Source of the DNA: Chitinophagaceae bacterium
Lineage (GTDB): Bacteria > Bacteroidota > Bacteroidia > Cytophagales > Cytophagaceae
DNA: 64,000 nucleotides
Direction of reading: 5' to 3'
NCBI GenBank assembly: GCA_028288405.1
Contig: JAQBNS010000097.1
Location: 1-64,000 of the forward strand
Shown here: positions 42,486 through 50,654 of the stretch, one piece after another
How positions within the stretch are numbered: position 1 is the stretch's first letter
How the letters are laid out: every line of letters starts with the position of its first letter
Translations under genes and position numbers: made by a program
Notes under the pieces: generated by a model
Databases searched by the model: none
What the model was told of the DNA's origin: nothing
The model's input: only the letters and a program-made list of their open reading frames with translations

Positions 42486-42992
42486 TTAATGATGATGTCC
42501 GTGAGGACCGTGAACGTGGCCGTGATCAAGCTCTTCTTCAGTAGCTTCTCTGACGCTGGCAATAGTACCCGAAAAGAATAAATCTTTGCCTGCCAACGGA
42601 TGATTGAAATCCATCACGATTACATCAGATTTTACTTCTACCACTGTACCATTCATCGCATGACCGTCCTGATCGCGCATAGGAAGTACATTGCCGGCTT
42701 TCACCATGTTCTCATCCAATTTACCATCTACTTCGAAAATGTTTTTTGGCAATTCAACGATCGCTTCTTCGTCATATTCCCCGTAACCATCTTCTGATTT
42801 GATGGAGAATGAAAATTTATCTCCAGCTTTTAAGCCGTTTAAATGAGTTTCAAAATCAGGCAGTACATTGTTTGCACCAAACAAGAATACGAAAGGATTC
42901 TCAGGTGTTGTTGTTTCAAAGGCTTCGCTGGTTGCGCTGTCGAGACGAAGTTCGTATAGCAGCTCCACCACTTTGTTGTTAGCTATTTGCAT
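42486..42992 (-). CDS. slyD: FKBP-type peptidyl-prolyl isomerase, SlyD family
   Basis: The 168-residue protein has the FKBP core split by an IF insert: VVELLYELRLDS, FVFLFGANNVLPDFETHLNGLKAGD, EDGYGEYDE, MNGTVVEVKSDVIVMDFNHPLAGKDL. The His-rich tail (HGHVHGPHGHHH) fits SlyD metal binding. It catalyses prolyl isomerisation and acts as a chaperone, and in other bacteria supplies nickel to hydrogenase. It is transcribed alone. Confidence 0.92.
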   Translation of the reverse strand: MQIANNKVVELLYELRLDSATSEAFETTTPENPFVFLFGANNVLPDFETHLNGLKAGDKFSFSIKSEDGYGEYDEEAIVELPKNIFEVDGKLDENMVKAGNVLPMRDQDGHAMNGTVVEVKSDVIVMDFNHPLAGKDLFFSGTIASVREATEEELDHGHVHGPHGHHH

Positions 42993-43130
42993 GTTATAAG
43001 GCTTTTTTTGGAAAGAGCGTAAAGGTAGATTTATTTGGTTTCAAATCCTCTTTTTCCTGCTAAAATTGAATTGGGGTATGAAAAAAATTAAAAACTGGAA
43101 TTATAAGGGATGAGGAGGTGTTTCAAGAAC

Positions 43131-43742
43131 ATGGAAAAATCAGTAGAAGGGCTTACTATCTCTGTAAGTGAACTTTCAGGTACTTATACCTATAATCAGT
43201 ACCGTCAGCTTATAGATCAGTTACTGTCAAAAAACAATACCACCGGCACCAATCAATCTGCCTTTTATATAGACTACACCCGTCAAAACGTAGAACGGAT
43301 GAAACGTGCGGAAGAACTATTGACAATACCGTCCGATGTGTCACAACACATTACGAAGCCCTATCAGTTTTTATTGATTTCAGAGGCCTGGTGTGGGGAT
43401 GCGTCATACACTGTTCCGGTTGTTGCAAAACTTGCTAAGGCCCTACCTGCGGTTGATTTCACTATCATTTTACGGGATGAACACTTAGAAATCATGGATA
43501 AATTTCTCACCAACGGCGGGAGATCTATTGCTAAACTGATCATCATAGATCCCACGACACATCAGGTATTGGGAGATTGGGGTCCTCGCCCCGAAAAGGC
43601 GCAAGAGATTGTTGTGGAAATGAAAAACAGACCTGATTTCAATCAGAAAGAAATGGCAGCCGCGCTATTTAACTGGTACGAGGCGGATAAGGGCGAGAGC
43701 ACGTTGGATGAGATTCTTGTTGTATTGAAATCATTAGAGTAA
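43131..43742 (+). CDS. Thioredoxin-family protein with WCGDA motif
   Basis: The 203-residue protein has a thioredoxin fold: YQFLLISEAWCGDASYTVPVVAKLAKAL, VDFTIILRDEHLEIMDKFL and SIAKLIIIDPTTHQVLGDWGPRP. The active site reads WCGDA, with only the first cysteine present, as in the known WCGD(A/C) subfamily. One-cysteine proteins cannot form the normal disulfide, so a reductase role is doubtful. The ATG at 43131 is preferred; AGGAGG lies 12 bases upstream. Its 3' end carries a hairpin shared with the convergent MEKHLA gene. Confidence 0.82.
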   Translation: MEKSVEGLTISVSELSGTYTYNQYRQLIDQLLSKNNTTGTNQSAFYIDYTRQNVERMKRAEELLTIPSDVSQHITKPYQFLLISEAWCGDASYTVPVVAKLAKALPAVDFTIILRDEHLEIMDKFLTNGGRSIAKLIIIDPTTHQVLGDWGPRPEKAQEIVVEMKNRPDFNQKEMAAALFNWYEADKGESTLDEILVVLKSLE

Positions 43743-43746
43743 TGAG

Positions 43747-43808
43747 AAAGGACGAGCTAGGAGCTAGGAGGGACGAATACTACGTTCCTCCTAGCTCCTG
43801 GCTCGTCC
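43747..43808. repeat. 7-bp-period hairpin element (GAGCTAG words)
   Basis: Heptamers AAAGGAC, GAGCTAG, GAGCTAG, GAGGGAC, then the reverse set TCCTAGC, TCCTGGC, TCGTCCC. The arms 43750-43771 and 43787-43808 pair over 22 bases with one mismatch around a 15-base loop. It fills the gap between convergent genes and probably acts as a bidirectional terminator. Confidence 0.85.
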
Positions 43809-44276
43809 CTACAAATATTCCCAAGTATCAAATATCGCCGCTTGCCCACGTGGTGTGCCTTCTGCATCGATCAGGTTCCATAAAGTCACGTTGCGGATGT
43901 AGAATTCTTTTCCATGTGTATCAATTCTAATTCCTTCGTATTTTTCTATATAACCCTTCGCGAAAGCCTCTTTTAAAGCGGTCTCCCGCTTCTCTACCTT
44001 ATCTTCCCGAGCCGATAAACGAGAAGGAAGTCCGGTAAAATTTTCCCAATCCATTCCCCAAAGTGCCTGAGCAGAGCGATTCGCATAATTGAAAACAGGA
44101 TCTTTTTCTGTTCCATGTGATACAATAATCCAATCAGTAGTGTACAAAGCCTCTGCTAACGGGAGCTTTGTGAGGTCTATCGGAAAAGGTTTTCCACATA
44201 CCTTTTCATAACTTTCTCTTAACAAAACAGAGTGTTTTTGTATTTCAATACTATCGAGAATGCTGATTAGGTTCAT
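43809..44276 (-). CDS. MEKHLA-domain (PAS-like) protein
   Basis: The 155-residue protein is a stand-alone MEKHLA domain: LYTTDWIIVSHGTEKDPVFNYANRSAQALWGMDWENFTGLPSRLSA in two blocks, then ALKEAFAKGYIEKYEGIRI and FYIRNVTLWNLIDAEG. The fold is PAS-like and may bind a small ligand. In plants it is found in transcription factors; the bacterial role is unknown. Its stop codon directly follows the hairpin element. Confidence 0.8.
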   Translation of the reverse strand: MNLISILDSIEIQKHSVLLRESYEKVCGKPFPIDLTKLPLAEALYTTDWIIVSHGTEKDPVFNYANRSAQALWGMDWENFTGLPSRLSAREDKVEKRETALKEAFAKGYIEKYEGIRIDTHGKEFYIRNVTLWNLIDAEGTPRGQAAIFDTWEYL

Positions 44277-44442
44277 TTTTTAACTGATCGTATCGAACTA
44301 TGCAACAAAATTAACTAAAAGTACTTATTAAGGTAATGCTAACTCCTTGAAAACAAGGCTTGAACTTATCCACAACAGGCACCAAATGGCATGGTTTAGC
44401 GTATATAGAGGAGTGAATCAAACCCTTAGAAAGGAGGCTATT

Positions 44443-44853
44443 ATGGCAATGAAGATTCGTACCTCGCTATTGCAATTTCTTAATCCGATTGCAAAAAAGC
44501 CAATGCAGCAATTGCACCGTCAATACTGCAGAATAAAAGGAAAATTATATTTCCCTTCCACTTCCATCCCTTTAATGAAAGCCAAAGTCTGGATCGAGAC
44601 AGCCAATGGCGTGAAGTTTCCCATCGCGTATTCAGAGGAAGATGGAGCTTTCATCATGGACATGCTCACAGGAAGGGGAACCTCTACACTAAGAGTAAGT
44701 TATTTCGGTAAAGAGTATACGTTCGAGAACATTGCAGGATCGCTGGGCTCCGTATTTCATCCGGGTTTTATGACCACAGATGATTTGGCGCTGGTGTTGG
44801 ATGTAGAGAAAAACGTCGTACCGTTTATTCGTTTGACAGAAGAGAAAAATTAA
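44443..44853 (+). CDS. Hypothetical protein (136 aa)
   Basis: The start at 44443 is chosen because GGAGG lies eight bases upstream; an in-frame TTG at 44347 is less likely. The protein has a basic head (KIRTSLLQFLNPIAKKPMQ), then an all-beta part (CRIKGKLYFPSTSIPLMKAKVWIET, FIMDMLTGRGTSTLRVSYFGKEYTF) resembling a carboxypeptidase-regulatory or Ig-like fold, without signal peptide. No family recognised. Confidence 0.55.
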   Translation: MAMKIRTSLLQFLNPIAKKPMQQLHRQYCRIKGKLYFPSTSIPLMKAKVWIETANGVKFPIAYSEEDGAFIMDMLTGRGTSTLRVSYFGKEYTFENIAGSLGSVFHPGFMTTDDLALVLDVEKNVVPFIRLTEEKN

Positions 44854-44865
44854 AATAAGAAAATA

Positions 44866-44923
44866 GAAATGAGAGATGAGAAATGAAACAGTATCTCATC
44901 TCTCATCTCACTTTTCTCATCTC
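44866..44923. repeat. 7-bp-period hairpin element (GARATGA / TCTCATC words)
   Basis: Heptamers GAAATGA, GAGATGA, GAAATGA, AACAGTA, TCTCATC, TCTCATC, TCACTTT, TCTCATC in exact register from 44866. The two halves are reverse complements in kind, giving a hairpin between convergent genes; its last bases touch the stop codon of the DUF3127 gene. Confidence 0.85.
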
Positions 44924-45303
44924 TAAAATGGAAGGTCATTCAATTCATCCGCATTACCGGCAGTGAAGGTTTGACCGGCAGGAAAATCGTCTCCGCCACT
45001 GTTGTTATTATTTCTAGCGGCAGCAGAAGATGGAATACCGTTGTCGGCCTCTACTTTCCATGCTTTAGCATCCGTATACCATTTACCGTTGTACTCGCGG
45101 CTTTCCACATCGAAAGACACTTTCACCGCAGTACCTTCTGACAAAGGACTTTGATCTATTTTATCTCCCCATAAACTAAAGCATACCTTTTTCGGGTAAT
45201 TGCCTGAAGTTTCAATCACAAATTCCTGTTTTTTCCAACCGCCGTTTTTTCCGTCGCCTTTTTGCAGCGCAAGCAACTGCACTATTTTTCCTGATAGTTC
45301 CAT
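44923..45303 (-). CDS. DUF3127 protein (OB-fold-like)
   Basis: The 126-residue protein opens MELSGKIVQLLALQKGDGKNG and continues WKKQEFVIETSGNYPKKVCFSLWGDK, then GTAVKVSFDVESREYNGKWYTDAKAWKVE, which is the DUF3127 pattern, an OB-like fold resembling SSB. The C-terminal tail is Asn/Gly/Ser-rich and acidic, ending DELNDLPF, as in single-stranded-DNA-binding proteins. It probably binds nucleic acid (inference). Confidence 0.82.
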   Translation of the reverse strand: MELSGKIVQLLALQKGDGKNGGWKKQEFVIETSGNYPKKVCFSLWGDKIDQSPLSEGTAVKVSFDVESREYNGKWYTDAKAWKVEADNGIPSSAAARNNNNSGGDDFPAGQTFTAGNADELNDLPF

Positions 45304-45372
45304 TCTTAATCGTTTGCTAACAAATTATTTTTTAATATTATTCGCTGTCTGAGCGGCTTCAAAAATACAAAA

Positions 45373-46413
45373 ATGACGGTTAGAAAACTATTAAATACCC
45401 CCCTTCAATTCTGGACGTTTGTCTTACTCAGCAGCTTTGCGGCATTTCTCATTTATGAGCTTAGGGATTATGCCAATGCCTTCCTGGGAACCATTATTTT
45501 CTATGTTCTTTTCAAACCCATCATGCAGCGCTGGCATGTGCAAAAAGGATATAACAAACACCTTATCGCGTCTTTAATTGTCTTTGTCATCTTAAGCATT
45601 ATGGTCGTGCCTTGCGTGATGATGGCAGCGTTTTTTGTACCTAAACTCAGTTTGTTTCTCAGTGATTCCTCTTTTTTGATTCAGTTCTTTTATGAATTGG
45701 AAGGTAAAATCGTGAAACTGACCGGCTATAAAATCATTACCCCGGAAAATTTGGCAAATCTTAGATTATACCTTGCCGAGTGGGCCAATATAGTAGTTGG
45801 TGAAACACTGAATTTGATGGCCAATCTGCTCTTGATGTTTTTTATGGTATACTTCGCATTGCTCAACATTGGTAAGTTAGAAAACTACCTCGAAGAAGTG
45901 CTGCCCTTTAAGCCACAGACCTTGAACCGCTTCGCTGCTGAACTACGCACGATGACCTATACTAATGTGATCCTGTCTCCTTTACTGGCTCTCATACAGG
46001 GCTTCTGCTCCTTTCTTGCCTATTGGTACTTGGGTCTGGATCAACCACTTTTCTGGGGAATCATGACGGCTGTCTTTTCCTTTTTGCCGGTTGTAGGTTC
46101 GGCCATCATTTGGATACCCGCCGCTGTTTATCTTTATACATCGGGTATGCATTGGCAATCCTATGTCATGATCGGTTATGGAATCCTGATCATAGGCGTT
46201 TCAGACAATCTTTTCAGATTTATTTTTGCGCGTAAAATAGGTGATGTTCACCCGATGATTACTATATTGGGCATATTGTTGGGGGTTAATTTGTTTGGAG
46301 TAGCGGGATTTATTTTTGGTCCACTATTGTTGTCTTACTTCTTTTTGATGCTGGACATTTATAAGCAAACCTATTTAAGCGAGCAACAAGAGATCATCGA
46401 TAGCAAGAACTAA
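45373..46413 (+). CDS. AI-2E family (PerM-like) membrane transporter
   Basis: The 346-residue protein has about seven membrane spans. The N-terminal pair (FWTFVLLSSFAAFLIYELRDY, FLGTIIFYVLFKPIMQRW), the amphipathic middle, and the C-terminal QGFCSFLAYWYLGLDQPLFWGIM, FLPVVGSAIIWIPA and GDVHPMITILGILLGVNLFGVAGFIFGPLLL match the AI-2E/PerM family. Members export or exchange small solutes; the substrate is unknown. Transcribed alone. Confidence 0.88.
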   Translation: MTVRKLLNTPLQFWTFVLLSSFAAFLIYELRDYANAFLGTIIFYVLFKPIMQRWHVQKGYNKHLIASLIVFVILSIMVVPCVMMAAFFVPKLSLFLSDSSFLIQFFYELEGKIVKLTGYKIITPENLANLRLYLAEWANIVVGETLNLMANLLLMFFMVYFALLNIGKLENYLEEVLPFKPQTLNRFAAELRTMTYTNVILSPLLALIQGFCSFLAYWYLGLDQPLFWGIMTAVFSFLPVVGSAIIWIPAAVYLYTSGMHWQSYVMIGYGILIIGVSDNLFRFIFARKIGDVHPMITILGILLGVNLFGVAGFIFGPLLLSYFFLMLDIYKQTYLSEQQEIIDSKN

Positions 46414-46484
46414 TTAGTAATAGAATTTAAAGAGCGCAAACTTGTATAACATTTTGCATGCACGCATCGTTTAATTAGATAAAG

Positions 46485-46925
46485 ATGAAACCAAGAGACA
46501 CCGTTGACTTTCATATTAAGTCGGCATGGCATCACATTTCGAAGGTATACAATGAACAAGGTGCTCCTTATGGAGCCACAGCAGCCACAGGATTTGTGCT
46601 GTTGAACATTGATGCAACGGAGGGTTCCCCGGTAACGACCATAGGTCCGGCTTTGGGAATGGAACCGGGAAGTTTGTCCCGGATTTTAAAAAAGTTAGAA
46701 AAAGAAGGCATTATACAACGGATTCAAGACCCTAGCGACAAAAGGTTGGTTAGGGTTTTTTTGACAGAAAAGGGAAAGCTATTCAGGGAAGTGGCTCGGA
46801 AAACAGTCAAGACATTCAATGTCAAGGTAAAAGAAGAAATTCCGGAAGCTAAACTGGCGGTGTTTTTTGAAGTCATGGACAAGATCCATGAGATCATTCA
46901 CAAGAAGAATATTTATAATCAATAA
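46485..46925 (+). CDS. MarR-family transcriptional regulator
   Basis: The 146-residue protein has the MarR winged helix: TTIGPALGMEPGSLSRILKKL is the recognition region, and IIQRIQDPSDKRLVRVFLTEKG the wing. MarR dimers usually release DNA on binding an aromatic or acyl ligand. It lies 20 bases ahead of fadN on the same strand, so it probably controls the beta-oxidation genes and may respond to acyl-CoA (inference). Confidence 0.9.
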   Translation: MKPRDTVDFHIKSAWHHISKVYNEQGAPYGATAATGFVLLNIDATEGSPVTTIGPALGMEPGSLSRILKKLEKEGIIQRIQDPSDKRLVRVFLTEKGKLFREVARKTVKTFNVKVKEEIPEAKLAVFFEVMDKIHEIIHKKNIYNQ

Positions 46926-46945
46926 TTCAATCCGCTGTATTTATT

Positions 46946-49345
46946 ATGAAGAGGAGAATAGCAAAGGTTGTTGTCTTGGGATCAGGTGTTATGGGTTCAC
47001 GCATCGCCTGTCATTTTGCCAACATTGGTGTTCAGGTTCTGCTACTGGACATCGTACCTAGAGAACCCAATGATCAGGAAAAGGCGAAAGGCCTCACACT
47101 GGAAAGTAAGCCGGTAAGAAACCGCATCGTTAACGACGCACTGCTCGCAGCAGTGAAATCAAATCCCTCTCCCCTTTATGATCCTGCTTTTGCTCAACGC
47201 ATAGAGACCGGTAACTTTGACGATGACATGTCACGCATCGTTGAGTACGACTGGGTGTTGGAAGCGGTAGTAGAAAACCTCGACATCAAGAAAAAGGTTT
47301 TTGAACAAGTAGAAAAATACAGAAAAGCAGGTACGCTCATTACGTCCAATACATCAGGTATTCCGATGCATGACATGAGCGAAGGACGCAGTGAAGATTT
47401 CCGCAAGCATTTTTGCGGCACACACTTTTTCAATCCTCCGCGTTATTTACAACTCCTTGAAATCATTCCTAATTCCGCTACAGATCCGGCAGTCATTGAC
47501 TTCCTGATGCATTATGGCGATCGCTTCTTAGGCAAAACCACTGTATTGTGTAAAGATACTCCGGCGTTCATTGCTAACCGTGTCGGCATCTACAGCATGA
47601 TGGAAGGCCTGAGCGTGATGACACAACTGGGATTGACCGTAGAAGAAATTGATAAGCTCACAGGTCCGGTGATCGGCAGACCGAAGTCAGCCACCTTCCG
47701 TACCATTGACGTGGTAGGTTTGGATACACTGACCAAAGTAGCGCGAAACTTATCTAACCTTCCGAACGACGAGAAGAAAGATTTGTTTATCGTTCCTGAG
47801 ATCCTGAATAAAATGGAAGCCAACAAATGGCTGGGAGACAAGACGGGACAAGGCTTCTATAAAAAGACAAAAGATGCTTCCGGTAAAACAGAAATCTTAG
47901 CATTAGATCTTCAGACATTAGAATACAAACAACAAGGCAGACCGAAATTTGCTACGCTTGAAGCAACCAAAACCATTGATGGGTTGAAAGACCGTTTCAA
48001 AGTATTGCTTTCCGGTTCTGATAAAGCAGCGGACTTTTACCGCAAAACATTCTTAGGATTGTTCGAATACGTTTCCAAACGCATTCCTGAAATCTCTGAC
48101 GAGTTGTATCGTATTGATGACGCCATGAAAACCGGCTTCGGCTGGGAACTTGGTCCTTTCGAAACGTGGGATGCTCTGGGTTTGGAGCGTTCAATGAAAT
48201 TATTCGAGAAAGAAGGCAAAAAGCCTGCAGCCTGGGTAGAGGAAATGATCGCTGCCGGTCATAAGTCATTCTATAAAGTAGAGAACGGCCTGTCGAGTTA
48301 TTACGACGTCGCTTCCAAATCTTATAAAGTCATTCCGGGTACGGAATCATTCATCATCCTGGACAATTACAGAGAGCGCAAACCGGTATTTAAAAACTCC
48401 GGCGTTACACTCCATGACATTGGCGATGGCATTTTGTGTTTGGAATTCCATACCAAGATGAATACACTCGGTGGTGAAGTCATCGAAGGTATCAATAGAG
48501 CGATCTCTATTGCAGAAAAAGATTACAGAGGATTGGTGATCGGAAATCAGGGACCTAATTTCTCTGCCGGCGCAAACCTTGCCTTAGTATTGATGTATGC
48601 GGTAGAACAAGAGTACGACGAAATCGATTTCATGATCCGCTCTTTCCAGAACACGATGATGAGAGCACGTTACTCTTCTATTCCTGTTGTTGTTGCACCG
48701 CATCATTTAACCTTAGGCGGAGGTTGCGAAATCACTTTGCATGCGGATCATGTGCAGGCATTATCTGAAACATACATCGGATTAGTGGAGTTCGGCGTAG
48801 GTTTGATCCCTGCCGGTGGCGGAACGAAAGAATTGACCTTGCGTGTTTCGGATTCGTTTGAAGACGGCGACATTCAGCAGAACAATTTGAAAAATGCTTA
48901 CATGAACATTGCCATGGCCAAAGTCGCGACTTCCGCACACGAAGCCAAAGCAATGAATATATTAAGAAGAGGTGATGGTATTTCAATCGGTCCCCGCATG
49001 CAGCTTACCGATGCGAAGAACGCTGCGATTGCCTTGGCTGATGCGGGTTACACGCAACCCAAACAACGCAAAGACATCAAAGTATTGGGTCGCCAGGCCC
49101 TGGGTATGTTCCATGCCGGTGCACACACCATGGTATCGGGAAAATACATCAGCGAGCACGATCGTAAGATCTCTGAAAAGTTAGCGTACATCATGTGCGG
49201 AGGAGACTTGTCTTCACCGACATTAGTTTCGGAACAGTATCTATTGGATCTCGAAAGAGAAGCCTTCTTATCCTTAACCGGTGAGAAGAAAACATTAGAA
49301 CGTATTCAGAGTATATTAACCAGTGGCAAACCTTTACGCAATTAA
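46946..49345 (+). CDS. fadN: 3-hydroxyacyl-CoA dehydrogenase / enoyl-CoA hydratase (FadN type)
   Basis: The 799-residue bifunctional enzyme has the dehydrogenase first: Rossmann motif VVVLGSGVMGSRIA at 7-20, then HFFNPPRYLQLLEII with the catalytic histidine near 160, and the C-terminal 3HCDH half. The crotonase domain lies at about 500-660 (GPNFSAGANLALV, LGGGCEITLHADHV). This order and length match FadN of Bacillus rather than FadB. It hydrates enoyl-CoA and oxidises 3-hydroxyacyl-CoA with NAD. Its stop is 12 bases before fadA. Confidence 0.93.
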   Translation: MKRRIAKVVVLGSGVMGSRIACHFANIGVQVLLLDIVPREPNDQEKAKGLTLESKPVRNRIVNDALLAAVKSNPSPLYDPAFAQRIETGNFDDDMSRIVEYDWVLEAVVENLDIKKKVFEQVEKYRKAGTLITSNTSGIPMHDMSEGRSEDFRKHFCGTHFFNPPRYLQLLEIIPNSATDPAVIDFLMHYGDRFLGKTTVLCKDTPAFIANRVGIYSMMEGLSVMTQLGLTVEEIDKLTGPVIGRPKSATFRTIDVVGLDTLTKVARNLSNLPNDEKKDLFIVPEILNKMEANKWLGDKTGQGFYKKTKDASGKTEILALDLQTLEYKQQGRPKFATLEATKTIDGLKDRFKVLLSGSDKAADFYRKTFLGLFEYVSKRIPEISDELYRIDDAMKTGFGWELGPFETWDALGLERSMKLFEKEGKKPAAWVEEMIAAGHKSFYKVENGLSSYYDVASKSYKVIPGTESFIILDNYRERKPVFKNSGVTLHDIGDGILCLEFHTKMNTLGGEVIEGINRAISIAEKDYRGLVIGNQGPNFSAGANLALVLMYAVEQEYDEIDFMIRSFQNTMMRARYSSIPVVVAPHHLTLGGGCEITLHADHVQALSETYIGLVEFGVGLIPAGGGTKELTLRVSDSFEDGDIQQNNLKNAYMNIAMAKVATSAHEAKAMNILRRGDGISIGPRMQLTDAKNAAIALADAGYTQPKQRKDIKVLGRQALGMFHAGAHTMVSGKYISEHDRKISEKLAYIMCGGDLSSPTLVSEQYLLDLEREAFLSLTGEKKTLERIQSILTSGKPLRN

Positions 49346-49357
49346 TTTTTGACGATC

Positions 49358-50542
49358 ATGGCAAATAGAGAAGTATATATTGTAGCAGGATACAGATCAG
49401 CTGTGGGCAAAGCGCCAAGAGGAGCTTTCCGTTTCACAAGACCCGATGATTTGGGCGCAGCAGTCATAAAACATTTGGTAGCTTCTGTTCCTCAACTGGA
49501 CAAAGAGCAAATAGACGATGTCATTGTAGGTAATGCTACACCCGAAGCAGAACAAGGCCTGAACATCGGTCGTATGATTGCGTTAATGGGATTGGATACG
49601 GTAAAAGTTCCGGGAATGACCGTCAACCGTTATTGTTCTTCCGGATTGGAAACGATCGCCATTGCCGATGCAAAAATTCGTGCAGGCATGGCAGAATGCA
49701 TCATTGCAGGCGGTGTAGAAAGTATGTCCCCGATTCCTTTCGGAGGCTGGAAGATTGTTCCGAATTTTGAAGTGACTAAATCAAACGCTGATTACTACTG
49801 GGGTATGGGCTTAACAGCCGAAGCTGTAGCGAATGATTTTAAAATTTCCAGAGAAGATCAGGATGCCTTTTCTTACAAGTCACACCTGAAAGCAGCGAAG
49901 GCGATCAAAGAAGGAAAATTCAAGGATGACATCGTGCCGATCAAGGTTACGGAAGTTTACCTGGACGAAAAGGAAAAAAGAAAAACACGCGAATATACTG
50001 TAGATACAGACGAAGGGCCAAGAGCAGATACGTCTGTCGAAGCATTGGCTAAACTAAAACCGGTATTCGCCAATGGTGGTTCTGTGACTGCGGGTAACTC
50101 TTCACAAACTTCTGACGGAGCCGCTTTTGTTTTGCTGATGTCTGCCGACATGGTAAAGAAATTAAACGTGAAACCTATCGCCCGCCTGGTCTCGTATGCA
50201 GTAGCAGGAGTAGAACCCCGCATCATGGGTATTGGTCCGATCGAAGCGATTCCGAAAGCATTAAAGCAAGCCAACATGACGTTGGATCAGATTGACTTGA
50301 TCGAATTAAATGAAGCCTTTGCTTCACAATCTTTAGCAATCATTCGCACATTAGGTTTGAACGAAGAAAAATTGAATGTCAACGGAGGAGCGATTTCATT
50401 GGGTCACCCGCTGGGATGTACCGGAGCAAAATTGTCAGTGCAACTATTCAATGAGTTACGTCGTCGCGGAGGCAAATACGGCATGGTCACCATGTGTGTA
50501 GGAACAGGCCAGGGCGCAGCGGGTATCTTTGAATTACTATAA
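49358..50542 (+). CDS. fadA: Acetyl-CoA C-acyltransferase (thiolase)
   Basis: The 394-residue enzyme starts at the ATG of MANREVYIVAGYRSAVGK. The nucleophile cysteine is in NRYCSSGLETIA (about 89), GHPLGCTGAK with the catalytic histidine is near 352, and the second cysteine is in MCVGTGQG near 382. It performs the last step of beta-oxidation, cleaving 3-ketoacyl-CoA. It belongs to the marR-fadN-fadA-fadE set. Confidence 0.94.
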   Translation: MANREVYIVAGYRSAVGKAPRGAFRFTRPDDLGAAVIKHLVASVPQLDKEQIDDVIVGNATPEAEQGLNIGRMIALMGLDTVKVPGMTVNRYCSSGLETIAIADAKIRAGMAECIIAGGVESMSPIPFGGWKIVPNFEVTKSNADYYWGMGLTAEAVANDFKISREDQDAFSYKSHLKAAKAIKEGKFKDDIVPIKVTEVYLDEKEKRKTREYTVDTDEGPRADTSVEALAKLKPVFANGGSVTAGNSSQTSDGAAFVLLMSADMVKKLNVKPIARLVSYAVAGVEPRIMGIGPIEAIPKALKQANMTLDQIDLIELNEAFASQSLAIIRTLGLNEEKLNVNGGAISLGHPLGCTGAKLSVQLFNELRRRGGKYGMVTMCVGTGQGAAGIFELL

Positions 50543-50547
50543 AAAAA

Positions 50548-50612
50548 CTCACTCTTCACTTTCACACTTCACTTAAAAATGGAGTAAAGTGTGAAGAGTG
50601 AGTGGTGAAGAG
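50548..50612. repeat. Near-7-bp-period inverted element between fadA and fadE
   Basis: TCAC recurs at 50549, 50556, 50562 and 50569 (7, 6, 7 apart) and, on the right, GTGA at 50591, 50598 and 50605 (7, 7). The halves are largely reverse complementary around AAAAATGG, so a hairpin forms in the space between two co-directional genes. Confidence 0.7.
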
Positions 50613-50654
50613 AAGAAATACTATTCTAAAACAACACTTATAACAATTACCACT

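Noticed and set aside
44388-44402. TGGCAT...GC before the 44443 gene
   Set aside because: The GG-to-GC distance is one base too short for a -24/-12 promoter, and the sites elsewhere in the window all have the longer spacing.
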